DNA of 64,000 nucleotides, taken from positions 69,738-133,737 of the forward strand of contig CAXXKO010000018.1 of the NCBI GenBank assembly GCA_963666705.2, in the 5' to 3' direction. Positions within the stretch are counted from its first letter, which is position 1, and each line of letters begins with the position of its first letter. The notes under the pieces are model-generated. The model did no database searches, was not told the origin of the DNA, and worked only from the letters and a program-made list of their open reading frames with translations. The translations under genes and the position numbers were made by a program. This DNA is from G963666705 sp963666705 (GTDB taxonomy: Bacteria; Pseudomonadota; Alphaproteobacteria; CADEGL01). This document shows positions 18,613-26,837 of this stretch, in pieces.

Positions 18613-19140
18613 GTGTCGTACGGAAGGAAGGCAATCGCGGATCGCGGCCGTCCGGCCGGGTGGGGTGGCCGGCTGATCCTCGCCGGCCTGCTCGCACTCG
18701 TCCTCGCCGCCTGTTACGAGGTGGGCGAGGAGATCGTCGATCCCGGCATGGCCGAGGAGGTCCCGACCCTGCCCGGGCGCTACAGCCTCGGTGAGGGTGC
18801 GTTCACGGTCATCACCGACCAGCCCGGCAGCAACGACTACCTCTACCAGGAGACGGATTCGGGTGGTGAGATGTCGACCGGCTCCTTCCGCGCCATCCAC
18901 CTGCGCGACGACCTCTACCTCGCGCAAGTCATGCCCGGCGACGGCGGCATATTCGCCGCCTTCTTCCGCCACCCGGCGTCATGGTCGCTGATCCTGTTGA
19001 ACACCACGCCGGCCGTCTTCGATCTGGCACCCAGGTATCATGTCGAGATCGACGCCGACATGGCCGATATCCTGATCGGGTCCCGCCGCGACATCCTGGC
19101 CTTTCTCACCGCCCATACCACGGCGCACCTGACGGAATAG
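18613..19140 (+). CDS. Putative lipoprotein, last gene of the M48 operon
   Basis: A 175-residue lipoprotein with a charged N-region, a hydrophobic stretch LILAGLLALVLAAC and the lipobox LAAC (Cys near residue 34). The GTG start at 18613 shares its G with the upstream TAG stop, the tight packing typical of one operon. The mature domain is unrecognised; GSFRAIHLRDDLYLAQVMPG suggests a beta-rich lipocalin-like or bounded-sheet fold, but this is a guess. The IS1595 element ends 57 bp upstream, so transcription may now be reduced or driven from the element. Confidence 0.72.
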   Translation: MSYGRKAIADRGRPAGWGGRLILAGLLALVLAACYEVGEEIVDPGMAEEVPTLPGRYSLGEGAFTVITDQPGSNDYLYQETDSGGEMSTGSFRAIHLRDDLYLAQVMPGDGGIFAAFFRHPASWSLILLNTTPAVFDLAPRYHVEIDADMADILIGSRRDILAFLTAHTTAHLTE

Positions 19141-19333
19141 CCGCCCCGCGCCGGATCGCCCCACACGCGCTTTTGATCGGACAGGGCACTTGGCAAACCG
19201 GGTGCGAGGCGGCATTGTGCGCCCGTCATCGCGCCCGGCCGGGCATCGCCCGCGGGCTGGATTCGCACCAAATGGGCCCGCGGGTTGGAGCGGCGCCGCC
19301 AGGAGGCGGCCCGGCCATGGAGAGAGCCACCGT

Positions 19334-20503
19334 ATGAAGATCGCCGTTGCCAAGGAACGGCGCGCCCATGAGCGCAGGGTCGCGGCTTCGACCGACACCG
19401 TGAAGAAGCTCATCGCCCTGGGTGCCCAAGTGGTTGTCGAGGCGGGCGCGGGCGAGGCGTCGTCGATCTCCGACGCCGATTACGAGGCCGCCGGCGCCGC
19501 CATCGCCCCGGATTATGCCGCCGCCGTCGGCGCCGCCGATGTGGTGCTCAAGGTGCGCCGACCCTTGGCGGGCAATGATGGGTCGGCCGACGAGCTGGCC
19601 CCGCTCTCGGCCGGCACCGTCCTGCTCTGCCTCATGGCGCCGCACTTCGACCGTGAGGAGCTCGAGGCCTGCGCGCGCCAGGGCGTCACCGCCTTCGCCA
19701 TGGAGCTCATGCCGCGCATCACGCGGGCCCAGATCATGGATGCGCTGTCGTCCCAGTCGAACCTCGCGGGCTACGAGGCGGTGATCGAGGCGGCCCAGCG
19801 CTACAACCGCGCCTTTCCCATGATGATGACGGCCGCCGGGACCATTCCACCGGCGCGGGTGGTTGTGCTCGGCGCCGGCGTCGCGGGTTTGCAGGCGATC
19901 GCCACTGCCCGTCGGATGGGCGCCATCGTCTCCGCCTTCGACGTGCGCGCGGCGGCGAAAGAGCAGGTCGAAAGCCTCGGCGCCACCTTCGTCGAGGTCG
20001 AGGGCAGCGAGGATGCGGAGACCGCCAACGGCTACGCCCGGGAGGTGAGCGAGGACGACAGGCGCCGCCAGGCCGAGGCCCTGCACGCGCACCTCAAAAA
20101 GCAGGACATCGCCATCTCGACGGCGCTGATTCCCGGCCGGCCGGCGCCCGTCCTCATCACGGAGGAGATGGTGAAGGACATGAAGCTGGGCTCCGTGATC
20201 GTCGATCTCGCCGTCGAGGCGGGCGGCAACTGCGCGCTCAGCGAGCTCGACCAGGTGGTCGTGCGCCATGGCGTGACGATCGTCGGGTATACCGATATGG
20301 CCAGCCGCGTCGCGGCGGACGCGAGCCAGCTCTATGCCCGCAACCTCTTGAACTTCCTCACGCCCATGATCGATCCCGAGGCGGGCGGGCTCGACATCGA
20401 CTGGTCGGATGAGATCGTGTCGGGGACGCTGGTTACGCGCGGCGGCGCCATCGTGCACCCGAGCCTCGCGCCGCCGCCGGCCGCCGCGGCGGCAAATGAT
20501 TAG
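19334..20503 (+). CDS. pntAA: NAD(P) transhydrogenase subunit alpha, part 1 (domain I)
   Basis: A 389-residue NAD(H)-binding subunit of the proton-translocating transhydrogenase, which moves hydride from NADH to NADP+ using the proton gradient. It belongs to the AlaDH/PNT family: MKIAVAKERRAHERRVA at the N-terminus, the Rossmann motif VVLGAGVAGLQAIATA, DVRAAAKEQVESLGA, and a loop rich in Ala and Glu. GYTDMASRVAADASQLYARN matches the transhydrogenase-specific C-terminal region. The separate domain I gene (split alpha subunit) is the arrangement known from Rhodospirillum rubrum. The start is ATG at 19334, followed 14 bp after its stop by pntAB. Confidence 0.95.
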   Translation: MKIAVAKERRAHERRVAASTDTVKKLIALGAQVVVEAGAGEASSISDADYEAAGAAIAPDYAAAVGAADVVLKVRRPLAGNDGSADELAPLSAGTVLLCLMAPHFDREELEACARQGVTAFAMELMPRITRAQIMDALSSQSNLAGYEAVIEAAQRYNRAFPMMMTAAGTIPPARVVVLGAGVAGLQAIATARRMGAIVSAFDVRAAAKEQVESLGATFVEVEGSEDAETANGYAREVSEDDRRRQAEALHAHLKKQDIAISTALIPGRPAPVLITEEMVKDMKLGSVIVDLAVEAGGNCALSELDQVVVRHGVTIVGYTDMASRVAADASQLYARNLLNFLTPMIDPEAGGLDIDWSDEIVSGTLVTRGGAIVHPSLAPPPAAAAAND

Positions 20504-20517
20504 GGGGTGCGGCGGCC

Positions 20518-20856
20518 ATGAATCCTGAGTCTCTGGCCCAAATCGCGACCCGGGCGGGCGACGCGGGCGGCCTCGACCATTTCACCGTCGGCGTCACGGT
20601 TTTGGTCCTGGCGGTTTTCGTCGGCTACTACGTGGTCTGGACCGTCACGCCAGCGCTGCACTCGCCCTTGATGAGCGTCACCAACGCCATTTCCAGCGTC
20701 ATCATCGTCGGCGCCCTGATCGCCGCTGGCCCGGTCGAGCTCAATACCTCGAAGGTCATGGGCTTCGTCGCCGTGACCCTCGCATCGGTGAACATCTTCG
20801 GCGGCTTCATCGTCACCCAGCGCATGCTGCGCATGTACCGCAAGAAAAAGAAATAG
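20518..20856 (+). CDS. pntAB: NAD(P) transhydrogenase subunit alpha, part 2 (membrane)
   Basis: A 112-residue membrane subunit with three or four helices (FTVGVTVLVLAVFVGYYVVW; SVIIVGALIAAG; VMGFVAVTLASVNIFGGFIV) and a basic tail ending KKKK. TPALHSPLMSVTNAISSVIIVGAL is the family signature. Together with PntB it forms the proton channel. It sits between pntAA and pntB in one operon. Confidence 0.95.
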   Translation: MNPESLAQIATRAGDAGGLDHFTVGVTVLVLAVFVGYYVVWTVTPALHSPLMSVTNAISSVIIVGALIAAGPVELNTSKVMGFVAVTLASVNIFGGFIVTQRMLRMYRKKKK

Positions 20857-20871
20857 CCGGAGAACCCTGGT

Positions 20872-22263
20872 ATGAGCGAAAGCTACGCGACCCTGGCCTA
20901 CCTCGTGGCCTCGGTCTGTTTCATCGTCGCGCTGCGGGGCCTGTCCTCGCCCGAGACGGCGCGCCGCGGCAACCTGCTCGGCATGCTCGGGATGGTCATC
21001 GCGGTGGGCACGACGCTCGCCTCGTCGGCGGTCATGGGCTACGGCACCATCCTCGCGGGCATCGTCATCGGCGGCGCGATCGGCACGGTGATCGCGCTCA
21101 AGATCGAGATGACGTCCTTGCCCGAGCTCGTGGCGGCCTTCCACAGCCTCGTCGGCCTCGCCGCCGTCCTCGTCGCCGCGGCCGCCTTCTATGCGCCACA
21201 GGAATATGGCATCGGTCTGCCGGGCGCCATCGAGACCGCGAGCCTCATCGAGTTGAGCGTGGGCACCGTCATCGGCGCCATCACCTTCACCGGCTCGATC
21301 GTCGCCTTCGGCAAGCTCCAGGGCGCCATCACGTCGAACCCGCTCGTCTTCCCGGCCCAGCACCCGCTCAACCTGCTGCTGGGCATCCTGCTGGTGGCGC
21401 TCGTCGCCTATTTCGGCGTCGAACAGACCGAGGCGCTGTTCTGGGCCGTCATCGGGCTCTCCCTGCTGCTCGGTATCCTCGTCATCGTACCCATCGGCGG
21501 CGCCGATATGCCGGTGGTCATCTCCATGCTCAATTCATACTCGGGCTGGGCGGCCGCGGGCATCGGCTTCACCCTTTCGAACAACCTCCTGATCATCACC
21601 GGCGCGCTCGTCGGCTCCTCCGGCGCGATCCTCAGCTACATCATGTGCAAGGGGATGAACCGCTCCTTCTTCAACGTCATCCTTGGCGGCTTCGGCGGCG
21701 AGACGGCGGCGGCGGCGGGCGCCAGGTCGGGCGACAAGTCGGTCAAGTCGGGCAGCGCCGAGGATGCCGCCTTCATCCTTTCCAACGCGGGCTCGGTCAT
21801 CGTCGTGCCCGGCTACGGCATGGCGGTGGCCCAGGCCCAGCATGCCCTGCGCGAGATGGCCGACAACCTCAAGGCCCACGACGTGAAGTTGCGCTATGCC
21901 GTCCACCCGGTGGCGGGACGCATGCCGGGGCACATGAACGTGCTGCTGGCGGAGGCGAAGGTCCCCTACGACGAGGTGTTCGAGCTCGAGGAGATCAACC
22001 GCGACCTTGCAACCACCGACGTGGCCTTCGTGATCGGCGCCAACGACGTGACCAATCCGGCCGCCAAAAACGACCCGCAGAGCCCGATCTACGGCATGCC
22101 GATCATCGATGTGGAGAACGCGCGCACGGTGCTGTTCTGCAAGCGCTCGCTGGCCACCGGCTATGCCGGCGTCGAGAACGAGCTGTTCTTCCGCGACAAC
22201 ACCATGATGCTGTTCGGCGACGCAAAGCAGATGTGCGAGGACATCGCGAAGGCCCTGGCCTGA
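20872..22263 (+). CDS. pntB: NAD(P) transhydrogenase subunit beta
   Basis: A 463-residue subunit with an N-terminal membrane half of about nine helices (residues 1-270) and a C-terminal NADP(H)-binding domain III. Marks are GYGMAVAQAQHALREMAD (nucleotide loop), HPVAGRMPGHMNVLLAEA and GANDVTNPAAK, all diagnostic of PntB. It completes a three-gene operon that supplies NADPH for biosynthesis and redox defence. A strong hairpin follows 12 bp after the stop. Confidence 0.96.
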   Translation: MSESYATLAYLVASVCFIVALRGLSSPETARRGNLLGMLGMVIAVGTTLASSAVMGYGTILAGIVIGGAIGTVIALKIEMTSLPELVAAFHSLVGLAAVLVAAAAFYAPQEYGIGLPGAIETASLIELSVGTVIGAITFTGSIVAFGKLQGAITSNPLVFPAQHPLNLLLGILLVALVAYFGVEQTEALFWAVIGLSLLLGILVIVPIGGADMPVVISMLNSYSGWAAAGIGFTLSNNLLIITGALVGSSGAILSYIMCKGMNRSFFNVILGGFGGETAAAAGARSGDKSVKSGSAEDAAFILSNAGSVIVVPGYGMAVAQAQHALREMADNLKAHDVKLRYAVHPVAGRMPGHMNVLLAEAKVPYDEVFELEEINRDLATTDVAFVIGANDVTNPAAKNDPQSPIYGMPIIDVENARTVLFCKRSLATGYAGVENELFFRDNTMMLFGDAKQMCEDIAKALA

Positions 22264-22275
22264 GGCCAGCGCCTT

Positions 22276-22301
22276 CGCCCCGCCGGCGCGGCGGCGGGGC
22301 G
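22276..22301. terminator. GC-rich hairpin between convergent pntB and rpsU
   Basis: A perfect 10-bp stem, CGCCCCGCCG pairing with CGGCGGGGCG, with a 6-base loop. It sits between the convergent 3' ends of pntB and rpsU. There is no T-tract on either side, so it may act as a pause or Rho-assisted bidirectional terminator. Confidence 0.6.
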
Positions 22302-22358
22302 GCGGGTTCATGTCAAGGCGGCGTAATTCGCGGATGTGGTAGGGGGAAGAGCCCCCGA

Positions 22359-22562
22359 TCAGCCTTCGCGCTCGGCCCTCTTGCGTGCCAGCTTGCGCGC
22401 CCGGCGCACGGCTTCCGCCCGCTGGCGCGCCTTGCGCTCGGATGGCTTCTCATAGCTGCGGCGCAGCTTCATCTCGCGGAAGATACCCTCGCGCTGCATC
22501 TTTTTCTTGAGCGCGCGCAGGGCCTGGTCGACGTTGTTGTCGCGAACGAGTACCTGGACGAT
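22359..22562 (-). CDS. rpsU: 30S ribosomal protein S21, with non-canonical start region
   Basis: A small basic ribosomal protein: QVLVRDNNVDQALRALKKKM is followed by the Arg/Lys-rich tail RRARKLARKRAEREG. The conserved chain usually begins M-Q-V. Here the codons at that point are ATC-GTC-CAG, with no ATG, GTG or TTG. A strong Shine-Dalgarno GGAGGG ends 4 bases before ATC (22562-22560), so translation probably begins at ATC or GTC. The nearest standard upstream start in frame is GTG at 22583, which would put the Shine-Dalgarno inside the gene. The pairing with a divergent def-like and COQ9 locus is usual in alphaproteobacteria. Confidence 0.88.
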   Translation of the reverse strand: MVQVLVRDNNVDQALRALKKKMQREGIFREMKLRRSYEKPSERKARQRAEAVRRARKLARKRAEREG

Positions 22563-22720
22563 TGTTCCCTCCTTCTGCCGCACAAGCCTGTCGTCTTCGC
22601 ACTGGGTTGCGAACGGCACACCGATTGGCCCACGGCGAGGCTTGATAGCATGGCGCCCATCCTGTGTGAAGTGGGGACGGCGATCTTTACGCCGGTGCCC
22701 GCGCCAGCCATATTGAGGCC

Positions 22721-23290
22721 ATGGCCATTCGCAAGATCGCGCTCATGGGCAATCCGGTGCTGCGCCGCCGCGCACGCGAGGTAGAGGATCCGTCGGCACC
22801 GGCGATTCTGCGCCTCGTCGAGGATATGCTGGAGACCCTGGACGATATCGAGGGGGCGGGGCTGGCCGCGCCCCAGGTCCACGAGCCCTTGCGCGTGGTC
22901 ATTTTCCATGTCCCAGCGGCGCGGGCGGCCGAGGAGGAGGGCGGCCGGGACGGGCTCGTGCCGCTCACGGCACTCGTCAACCCCGTCGTCGAGCCGCTGA
23001 CGACGGAGCGGCGCCTGGGTTGGGAATCGTGCCTCTCCGCGCCCGACTTGATCGGCGCCGTGCCGCGCTTCACGCGGATTCGCTATAGCGGCCTCACCCT
23101 CGATGGCGGGCGAATTGAGCGCATCGCCGAGGGCTTCCACGCCCGGGTCGTGCAGCATGAGTGCGATCACCTGGACGGCGTGCTGTTCCCCATGCGCATG
23201 ACGGACGCCTCCCTGCTCGGCTTCGTCGAAGAGGTGCGGCGCGCGCGGCCGGACCTCGACGGAATCGCCCTCGACGGGGCGGCGGCATAG
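22721..23290 (+). CDS. def: Peptide deformylase
   Basis: A 189-residue metalloenzyme that removes the formyl group from nascent proteins. All three family motifs are present: GAGLAAPQ (residues 45-52), WESCLS with metal ligand C104, and QHECDHL with H146, E147 and H150. Motif 2 is ESCLS instead of the common EGCLS, as in some second-copy deformylases, so this may be a paralogue rather than the essential enzyme. It is followed after 9 bp by a COQ9-type gene, probably in the same transcript. Confidence 0.9.
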   Translation: MAIRKIALMGNPVLRRRAREVEDPSAPAILRLVEDMLETLDDIEGAGLAAPQVHEPLRVVIFHVPAARAAEEEGGRDGLVPLTALVNPVVEPLTTERRLGWESCLSAPDLIGAVPRFTRIRYSGLTLDGGRIERIAEGFHARVVQHECDHLDGVLFPMRMTDASLLGFVEEVRRARPDLDGIALDGAAA

Positions 23291-23299
23291 AGGCGGGCG

Positions 23300-23992
23300 G
23301 TGGCCGTCCAGCCCCTCCAAACCGACCCGGCGCTCGATGCGGCGCGGGAGCGCACCCTCGATGCGGCGCTCCCCCATGTTGCATTCGATGGCTGGAGCCG
23401 GGTTGCCCTCGCCGCCGGGGCGGCCGATGCGGGCTATGGCGCGGACATGGCTCGGCGCGCCTTTCCGCGCGGTGGGATCGAGGCCGCGCTCCATCACAGC
23501 GCCCGCGCCGACACGCGCATGCTGACGGCGCTCGGGAAGCTGCCGCTCGACGACATGGGCGCGACGGCCACCGTCACGGCCGCGGTGCGCCTGCGCCTCG
23601 AACAGAGCGCGGACGATCGCGAGGCGGTGCGGCGCGCCATAACCTGCTTCGCCCTGCCCGGCAATGCGTCCCACGCCGCGCGCGCCCTGTACCGCACGGT
23701 CGACGCTATCTGGCACGCCGCCGGCGACCGCTCGACCGACCACAATTTCTATACCAAGCGGGGCCTCCTCGCCGCCGTCTACGGCGCGACCCTGATCCAT
23801 TGGCTCGACGACGGCTCCGAGGGTTTCGCCGACAGCTGGGCCTTCCTCGACCGCCGCCTTGCCGAGGTGGCTGCGGTGCCGCGCCTTCTCGGCCGCGCGC
23901 GGCGGCTCGCGGACGGCCTCCCATCGCCATTTCGCCTGCTCCGCGCCGGCGCCAAGACAGCAGGCGCGCGGCGCCCGTTCGGCGGCGCCTGA
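23300..23992 (+). CDS. COQ9 family protein (ubiquinone biosynthesis)
   Basis: A 230-residue protein of the COQ9 group, lipid-binding helical proteins that assist the quinone hydroxylation step in mitochondria and alphaproteobacteria. Typical features are ALPHVAFDGWSRVALAAGA at the N-terminus, with TetR-like helices, and DHNFYTKRGLLAAVYGATLI near residue 150, the best conserved stretch. The GTG start at 23300 is 9 bp downstream of def. Confidence 0.88.
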   Translation: MAVQPLQTDPALDAARERTLDAALPHVAFDGWSRVALAAGAADAGYGADMARRAFPRGGIEAALHHSARADTRMLTALGKLPLDDMGATATVTAAVRLRLEQSADDREAVRRAITCFALPGNASHAARALYRTVDAIWHAAGDRSTDHNFYTKRGLLAAVYGATLIHWLDDGSEGFADSWAFLDRRLAEVAAVPRLLGRARRLADGLPSPFRLLRAGAKTAGARRPFGGA

Positions 23993-24161
23993 GAGACGAT
24001 AGCGGGTGCCGTGTCGGGCGCGCGGCGTTTGCAATTCGTTAACCAATACCTGTCATACAAATTCCGTAGCGTTGGGTGTTTGTTGCATTACCGGCGCCAC
24101 CCGATGCGCGATACCGGCAACAAGACGGTGCCGGCTTCAGCGGAAGGCAAACGGCAGCGGC

Positions 24162-24890
24162 ATGAAAATCGCCGAGACCAGACGGGCCGCATATACCAGC
24201 GCGGCCCGGCGCGCCGGCACGAAGTCGGCCTCCTCCCCGATGGCGACAGGAAGCGTGGCCGAGTCTTCGGATTCGGTCTCCATCCTTGGTATCCCCGATG
24301 CCGAGCTTACGCCCAAGGTCCGCGGCGCGATCATGGGCCTCCTGGAGGAAGTCCAGCGCCTGCGTGAGGAGCTGGGCCAGACCGGGAAGCGTATCGCCTA
24401 TCTCGAGCAGCTCGCCGACCAGGATACCTTGCTGCCGGTGATCAACCGCCGCGCTTTCGTGCGCGAGCTGTCCCGCATGCTGTCCTTCGGCGAGCGTTAC
24501 GGCGTCATAAGCTCCGTGCTCTATTTCGATGTGAACGGCATGAAGCAGATCAACGACACCTACGGCCATGCGGCGGGCGACGCGGCGCTCGGCCGGGTGG
24601 CCCGGGTCCTTGCGGAAAGCGTCCGCGAATCCGACGTCGTGGAGCGCCTCGGCGGCGACGAGTTCGGGGTCATCCTGGCCCAATCCGAGATTCCGCTGGC
24701 GCATGAGAAGGCGGAATCCCTCGCCGCGCAAATTGCCGCGGCCCCCCTCGAATGGAAGGGGGAACTCCTCCCCATACGAGTGTCCTATGGCGCCTATGCC
24801 TTTGCCGGCGACGGAAGCAGCGCCGATTCCGTGCTCGAACAGGCCGACAAAGCCATGTACGAGCGCAAACGTGCCATTGGCGGCCGTTAG
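24162..24890 (+). CDS. GGDEF-domain diguanylate cyclase
   Basis: A 242-residue cytoplasmic protein that would make cyclic di-GMP. A short N-terminal region is followed by a coiled coil (GLLEEVQRLREELGQTGKR, about residues 65-85), then a complete GGDEF domain. The active-site motif is RLGGDEFG, and an inhibitory I-site RESD lies exactly five residues before GGDEF, so product feedback is expected. No sensor domain is recognisable. The start at MKIAETRR was preferred; the frame is open from 24006 without conserved sequence. Confidence 0.88.
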   Translation: MKIAETRRAAYTSAARRAGTKSASSPMATGSVAESSDSVSILGIPDAELTPKVRGAIMGLLEEVQRLREELGQTGKRIAYLEQLADQDTLLPVINRRAFVRELSRMLSFGERYGVISSVLYFDVNGMKQINDTYGHAAGDAALGRVARVLAESVRESDVVERLGGDEFGVILAQSEIPLAHEKAESLAAQIAAAPLEWKGELLPIRVSYGAYAFAGDGSSADSVLEQADKAMYERKRAIGGR

Positions 24891-24941
24891 CGCCTCTTCC
24901 CAATGGCGCCCGGCTTTCCGCCGGGCGAATTTACCCCCGCC

Positions 24942-25151
24942 TCAGGCGATAATGTTCGGAACCATCTGGCTTTCGAGCTTCTTGATCTCATCCTTGAGCA
25001 TGAGCTTGCGCTTTTTCAGGCGCTGGATCTGCAACTGATCGAAAGGGCCTTCGTTCGTCAGCCGGCCGATCACAGCGTCCAGGTTCCGGTGCTCGCTCAA
25101 CAGGTCAGCCAATTTGCCGCGCAGGGTCTCGTTGTCCGCCTCGCTCATCAC
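24942..25151 (-). CDS. YdcH family (DUF465) protein
   Basis: A 69-residue alpha-helical hairpin protein of unknown function, common in proteobacteria. The signature is LSEHRNLDAVIGRL and LQIQRLKKRKLMLKDEIKKL. Two start Mets are adjacent (25151 and 25148). It is monocistronic and convergent with the diguanylate cyclase gene. Confidence 0.9.
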   Translation of the reverse strand: MMSEADNETLRGKLADLLSEHRNLDAVIGRLTNEGPFDQLQIQRLKKRKLMLKDEIKKLESQMVPNIIA

Positions 25152-25325
25152 GCCTCTTAATAGTTCGATCCGGTGGGCCGATTATAGCAAACCGCGTCCG
25201 GCAATCCTACCGCGTCATGCATTGCGAACCTTGCATCGGGCATGAAATCGGGCGCAAATGAGCCAGGGTGGCGCACCGGCCCGTCGAGGCCGGCCGCGCG
25301 CATGATCAATGCGGGGCAGGGGCAC

Positions 25326-25883
25326 ATGACGGACTTCCCGGCGAGCGAGCTATGGGACTTCACGCTTTCGGTCTATGGCCAGGAAGGGGTCTCGCGCGCC
25401 TGCATCGCATTGCAGGACCGCCGCGGCCTCGATGTGGACGTCATGCTCTTTTGTTCCTGGCACGGGGCCACGGGCCGCGGCGCCATCGGGCGGGAGGAGC
25501 TGGACCGGGCCTGGGCGGCGATCGCCGCCTGGCAGGCGGAGGTGGTCTCGGCCCTCCGCGCCGTTCGCCGCCGCATCAAGGACGGCTTTCCCGCGGCGCC
25601 GGAGGACGCGGCGAGGGACATTGGCAAGGCCGTGCTCTCGCGTGAGATCGAGGCCGAGCGCATATCCCTCATCATGCTGGAGGGCACCACCTCGCGGGTG
25701 GCGGACCCGGGTCTCCCCGGCGAGCGCTGCCTCGCCGACGCGGCCGCGAGCTATGCCCTCTACCTCGAATCACGGGGCGTCGAACCCGACGCGGCCGACC
25801 GCGCCGACCTCCTCACCATCCTCTCGGCCGCCGTCCCGGATGGCGATGCCGGGGCCGCGCTCGACGGCGCGTTCGCGGCCTGA
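25326..25883 (+). CDS. TIGR02444 family protein (DUF2390)
   Basis: A 185-residue protein matching the TIGR02444 pattern: LWDFTLSVYGQEGVSRACIALQ followed by DVDVMLFCSWHG. The family is widespread in proteobacteria and lacks a known role. The start at MTDFPASELWDF (25326) follows the family's usual N-terminus; the frame is open from 25242. The region from here on turns from housekeeping to catabolic genes. Confidence 0.85.
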   Translation: MTDFPASELWDFTLSVYGQEGVSRACIALQDRRGLDVDVMLFCSWHGATGRGAIGREELDRAWAAIAAWQAEVVSALRAVRRRIKDGFPAAPEDAARDIGKAVLSREIEAERISLIMLEGTTSRVADPGLPGERCLADAAASYALYLESRGVEPDAADRADLLTILSAAVPDGDAGAALDGAFAA

Positions 25884-25907
25884 CGCCGGGCGGCCCGGGC
25901 ACAAGCG

Positions 25908-26837
25908 ATGGCGCGGTCCCACGCCCGCGATGCCCTGCCATCGGCCACCACCGACTTGGCCGCGGCCAAGGCGGACCTCGATACCCACGGCTACTGCATC
26001 CTCGCCGATGCCCTGAGCGCTTCCCAGGTCGAAGCTCTCAGGACCCGCATCACGGAGCAGGCCGAGGCGGAGTGGGCCATGGGCCTCTCTCACCAGGATC
26101 ATGCCCAGCCCGACGACATCAACCAGGTCGTCTACATGCTGATCAACAAGGGCCGCATCTTTCGTGATCTCATTCTCAACGAGCGCACCCTCGAGCTTGT
26201 CGGCCACATGTTGGGGCCCGGCTTCCTCCTCTCGGGCTCGGACGCCGTCATCGCGCGACCGGGCGGCTCGGTCATGCCGCTCCACACCGACCAGTGGTGG
26301 CTGCCGGCGCCGACGCCGCGCGGGGAGCGCCCGGGGCATATCGGCGCCGTCAGGCGCGATACGTTCAATGCCTGGAACCGCGACCGGCCGGGCCCGGCGC
26401 TCAACCCACCCGCCGTCTGCAATATCATGTGGATGGCGTGCGACTTCACGGCGGCGAACGGCGCCACCCGTATCGTCCCCGGCAGCCACCTGAGCGGCGA
26501 GAACGCCGACCCATCGGTGCCCTACACGGTGGAGACCGTGGCGGCGACTGGCCCCGCCGGCACCGCCGTCATCTTCAAGGGCCGCACCTGGCACGCCACC
26601 GGGGTCAATGCGACCAACGCGCCCCGCTACGGCGTCGGCACCAATTATTGCGGGCCGCAGTTCCGCCAGATGGAGAACTTCACCCTCGGCACCCGGCCCG
26701 AGGTGCTGGCCGAGGCGGGCCAGCGGCTCCTGGAGCTGCTCGGCTTCCGGCAGTGGGACGGCTACGGCAAGATCGGCGACCCGGCGGCCGAGTACGTCTC
26801 GCGCGAACAGGAGCTTATTGGGGAGTTGCGGCTATGA
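25908..26837 (+). CDS. PhyH family dioxygenase (module copy 1)
   Basis: A 309-residue Fe(II)/2-oxoglutarate oxygenase. The iron triad is the H-x-D of LHTDQWW and the His of TWHATG; RYGVGTNY carries the likely 2-oxoglutarate Arg. It is clearly paralogous, and equal in length, to the gene at 32290-33219 (shared DQWW, FTAxNGATRIVP.SHL and the C-terminal EQELIGEL-type end). Its stop overlaps the ATG of the SDR (ATGA). With the SDR and the adjacent CoA ligase it suggests hydroxylation of an acyl-CoA or small acid followed by oxidation; the substrate is unknown. Confidence 0.87.
   Translation: MARSHARDALPSATTDLAAAKADLDTHGYCILADALSASQVEALRTRITEQAEAEWAMGLSHQDHAQPDDINQVVYMLINKGRIFRDLILNERTLELVGHMLGPGFLLSGSDAVIARPGGSVMPLHTDQWWLPAPTPRGERPGHIGAVRRDTFNAWNRDRPGPALNPPAVCNIMWMACDFTAANGATRIVPGSHLSGENADPSVPYTVETVAATGPAGTAVIFKGRTWHATGVNATNAPRYGVGTNYCGPQFRQMENFTLGTRPEVLAEAGQRLLELLGFRQWDGYGKIGDPAAEYVSREQELIGELRL

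Larger units (their letters stand above)
16973..18613 (+). pseudogene. Lipoprotein gene interrupted by an IS1595-type element
   Basis: The coding parts are 16973-17481 and 18565-18613. The N-terminal part is a lipoprotein (SSILLVGCARF, lipobox LVGC). Removing the element and one copy of the 8-bp duplication TTCCCCAA joins the frames exactly: ..TAMYYFPK then YRPTVEDIIASIEID and TAG at 18611-18613, giving about 185 residues. The reading frame as it stands instead runs into the element and ends at 17551. The family is unknown. The rejoined stop touches the GTG of the next lipoprotein gene, confirming that this was one operon. The insertion probably truncates the product and may be polar on the downstream gene. 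Confidence 0.85.

Noticed and set aside
25157..25363. A 68-codon minus-strand frame between ydcH and the TIGR02444 gene
   Set aside because: It overlaps the likely promoter and 5' region of the TIGR02444 gene and shows no recognisable feature.
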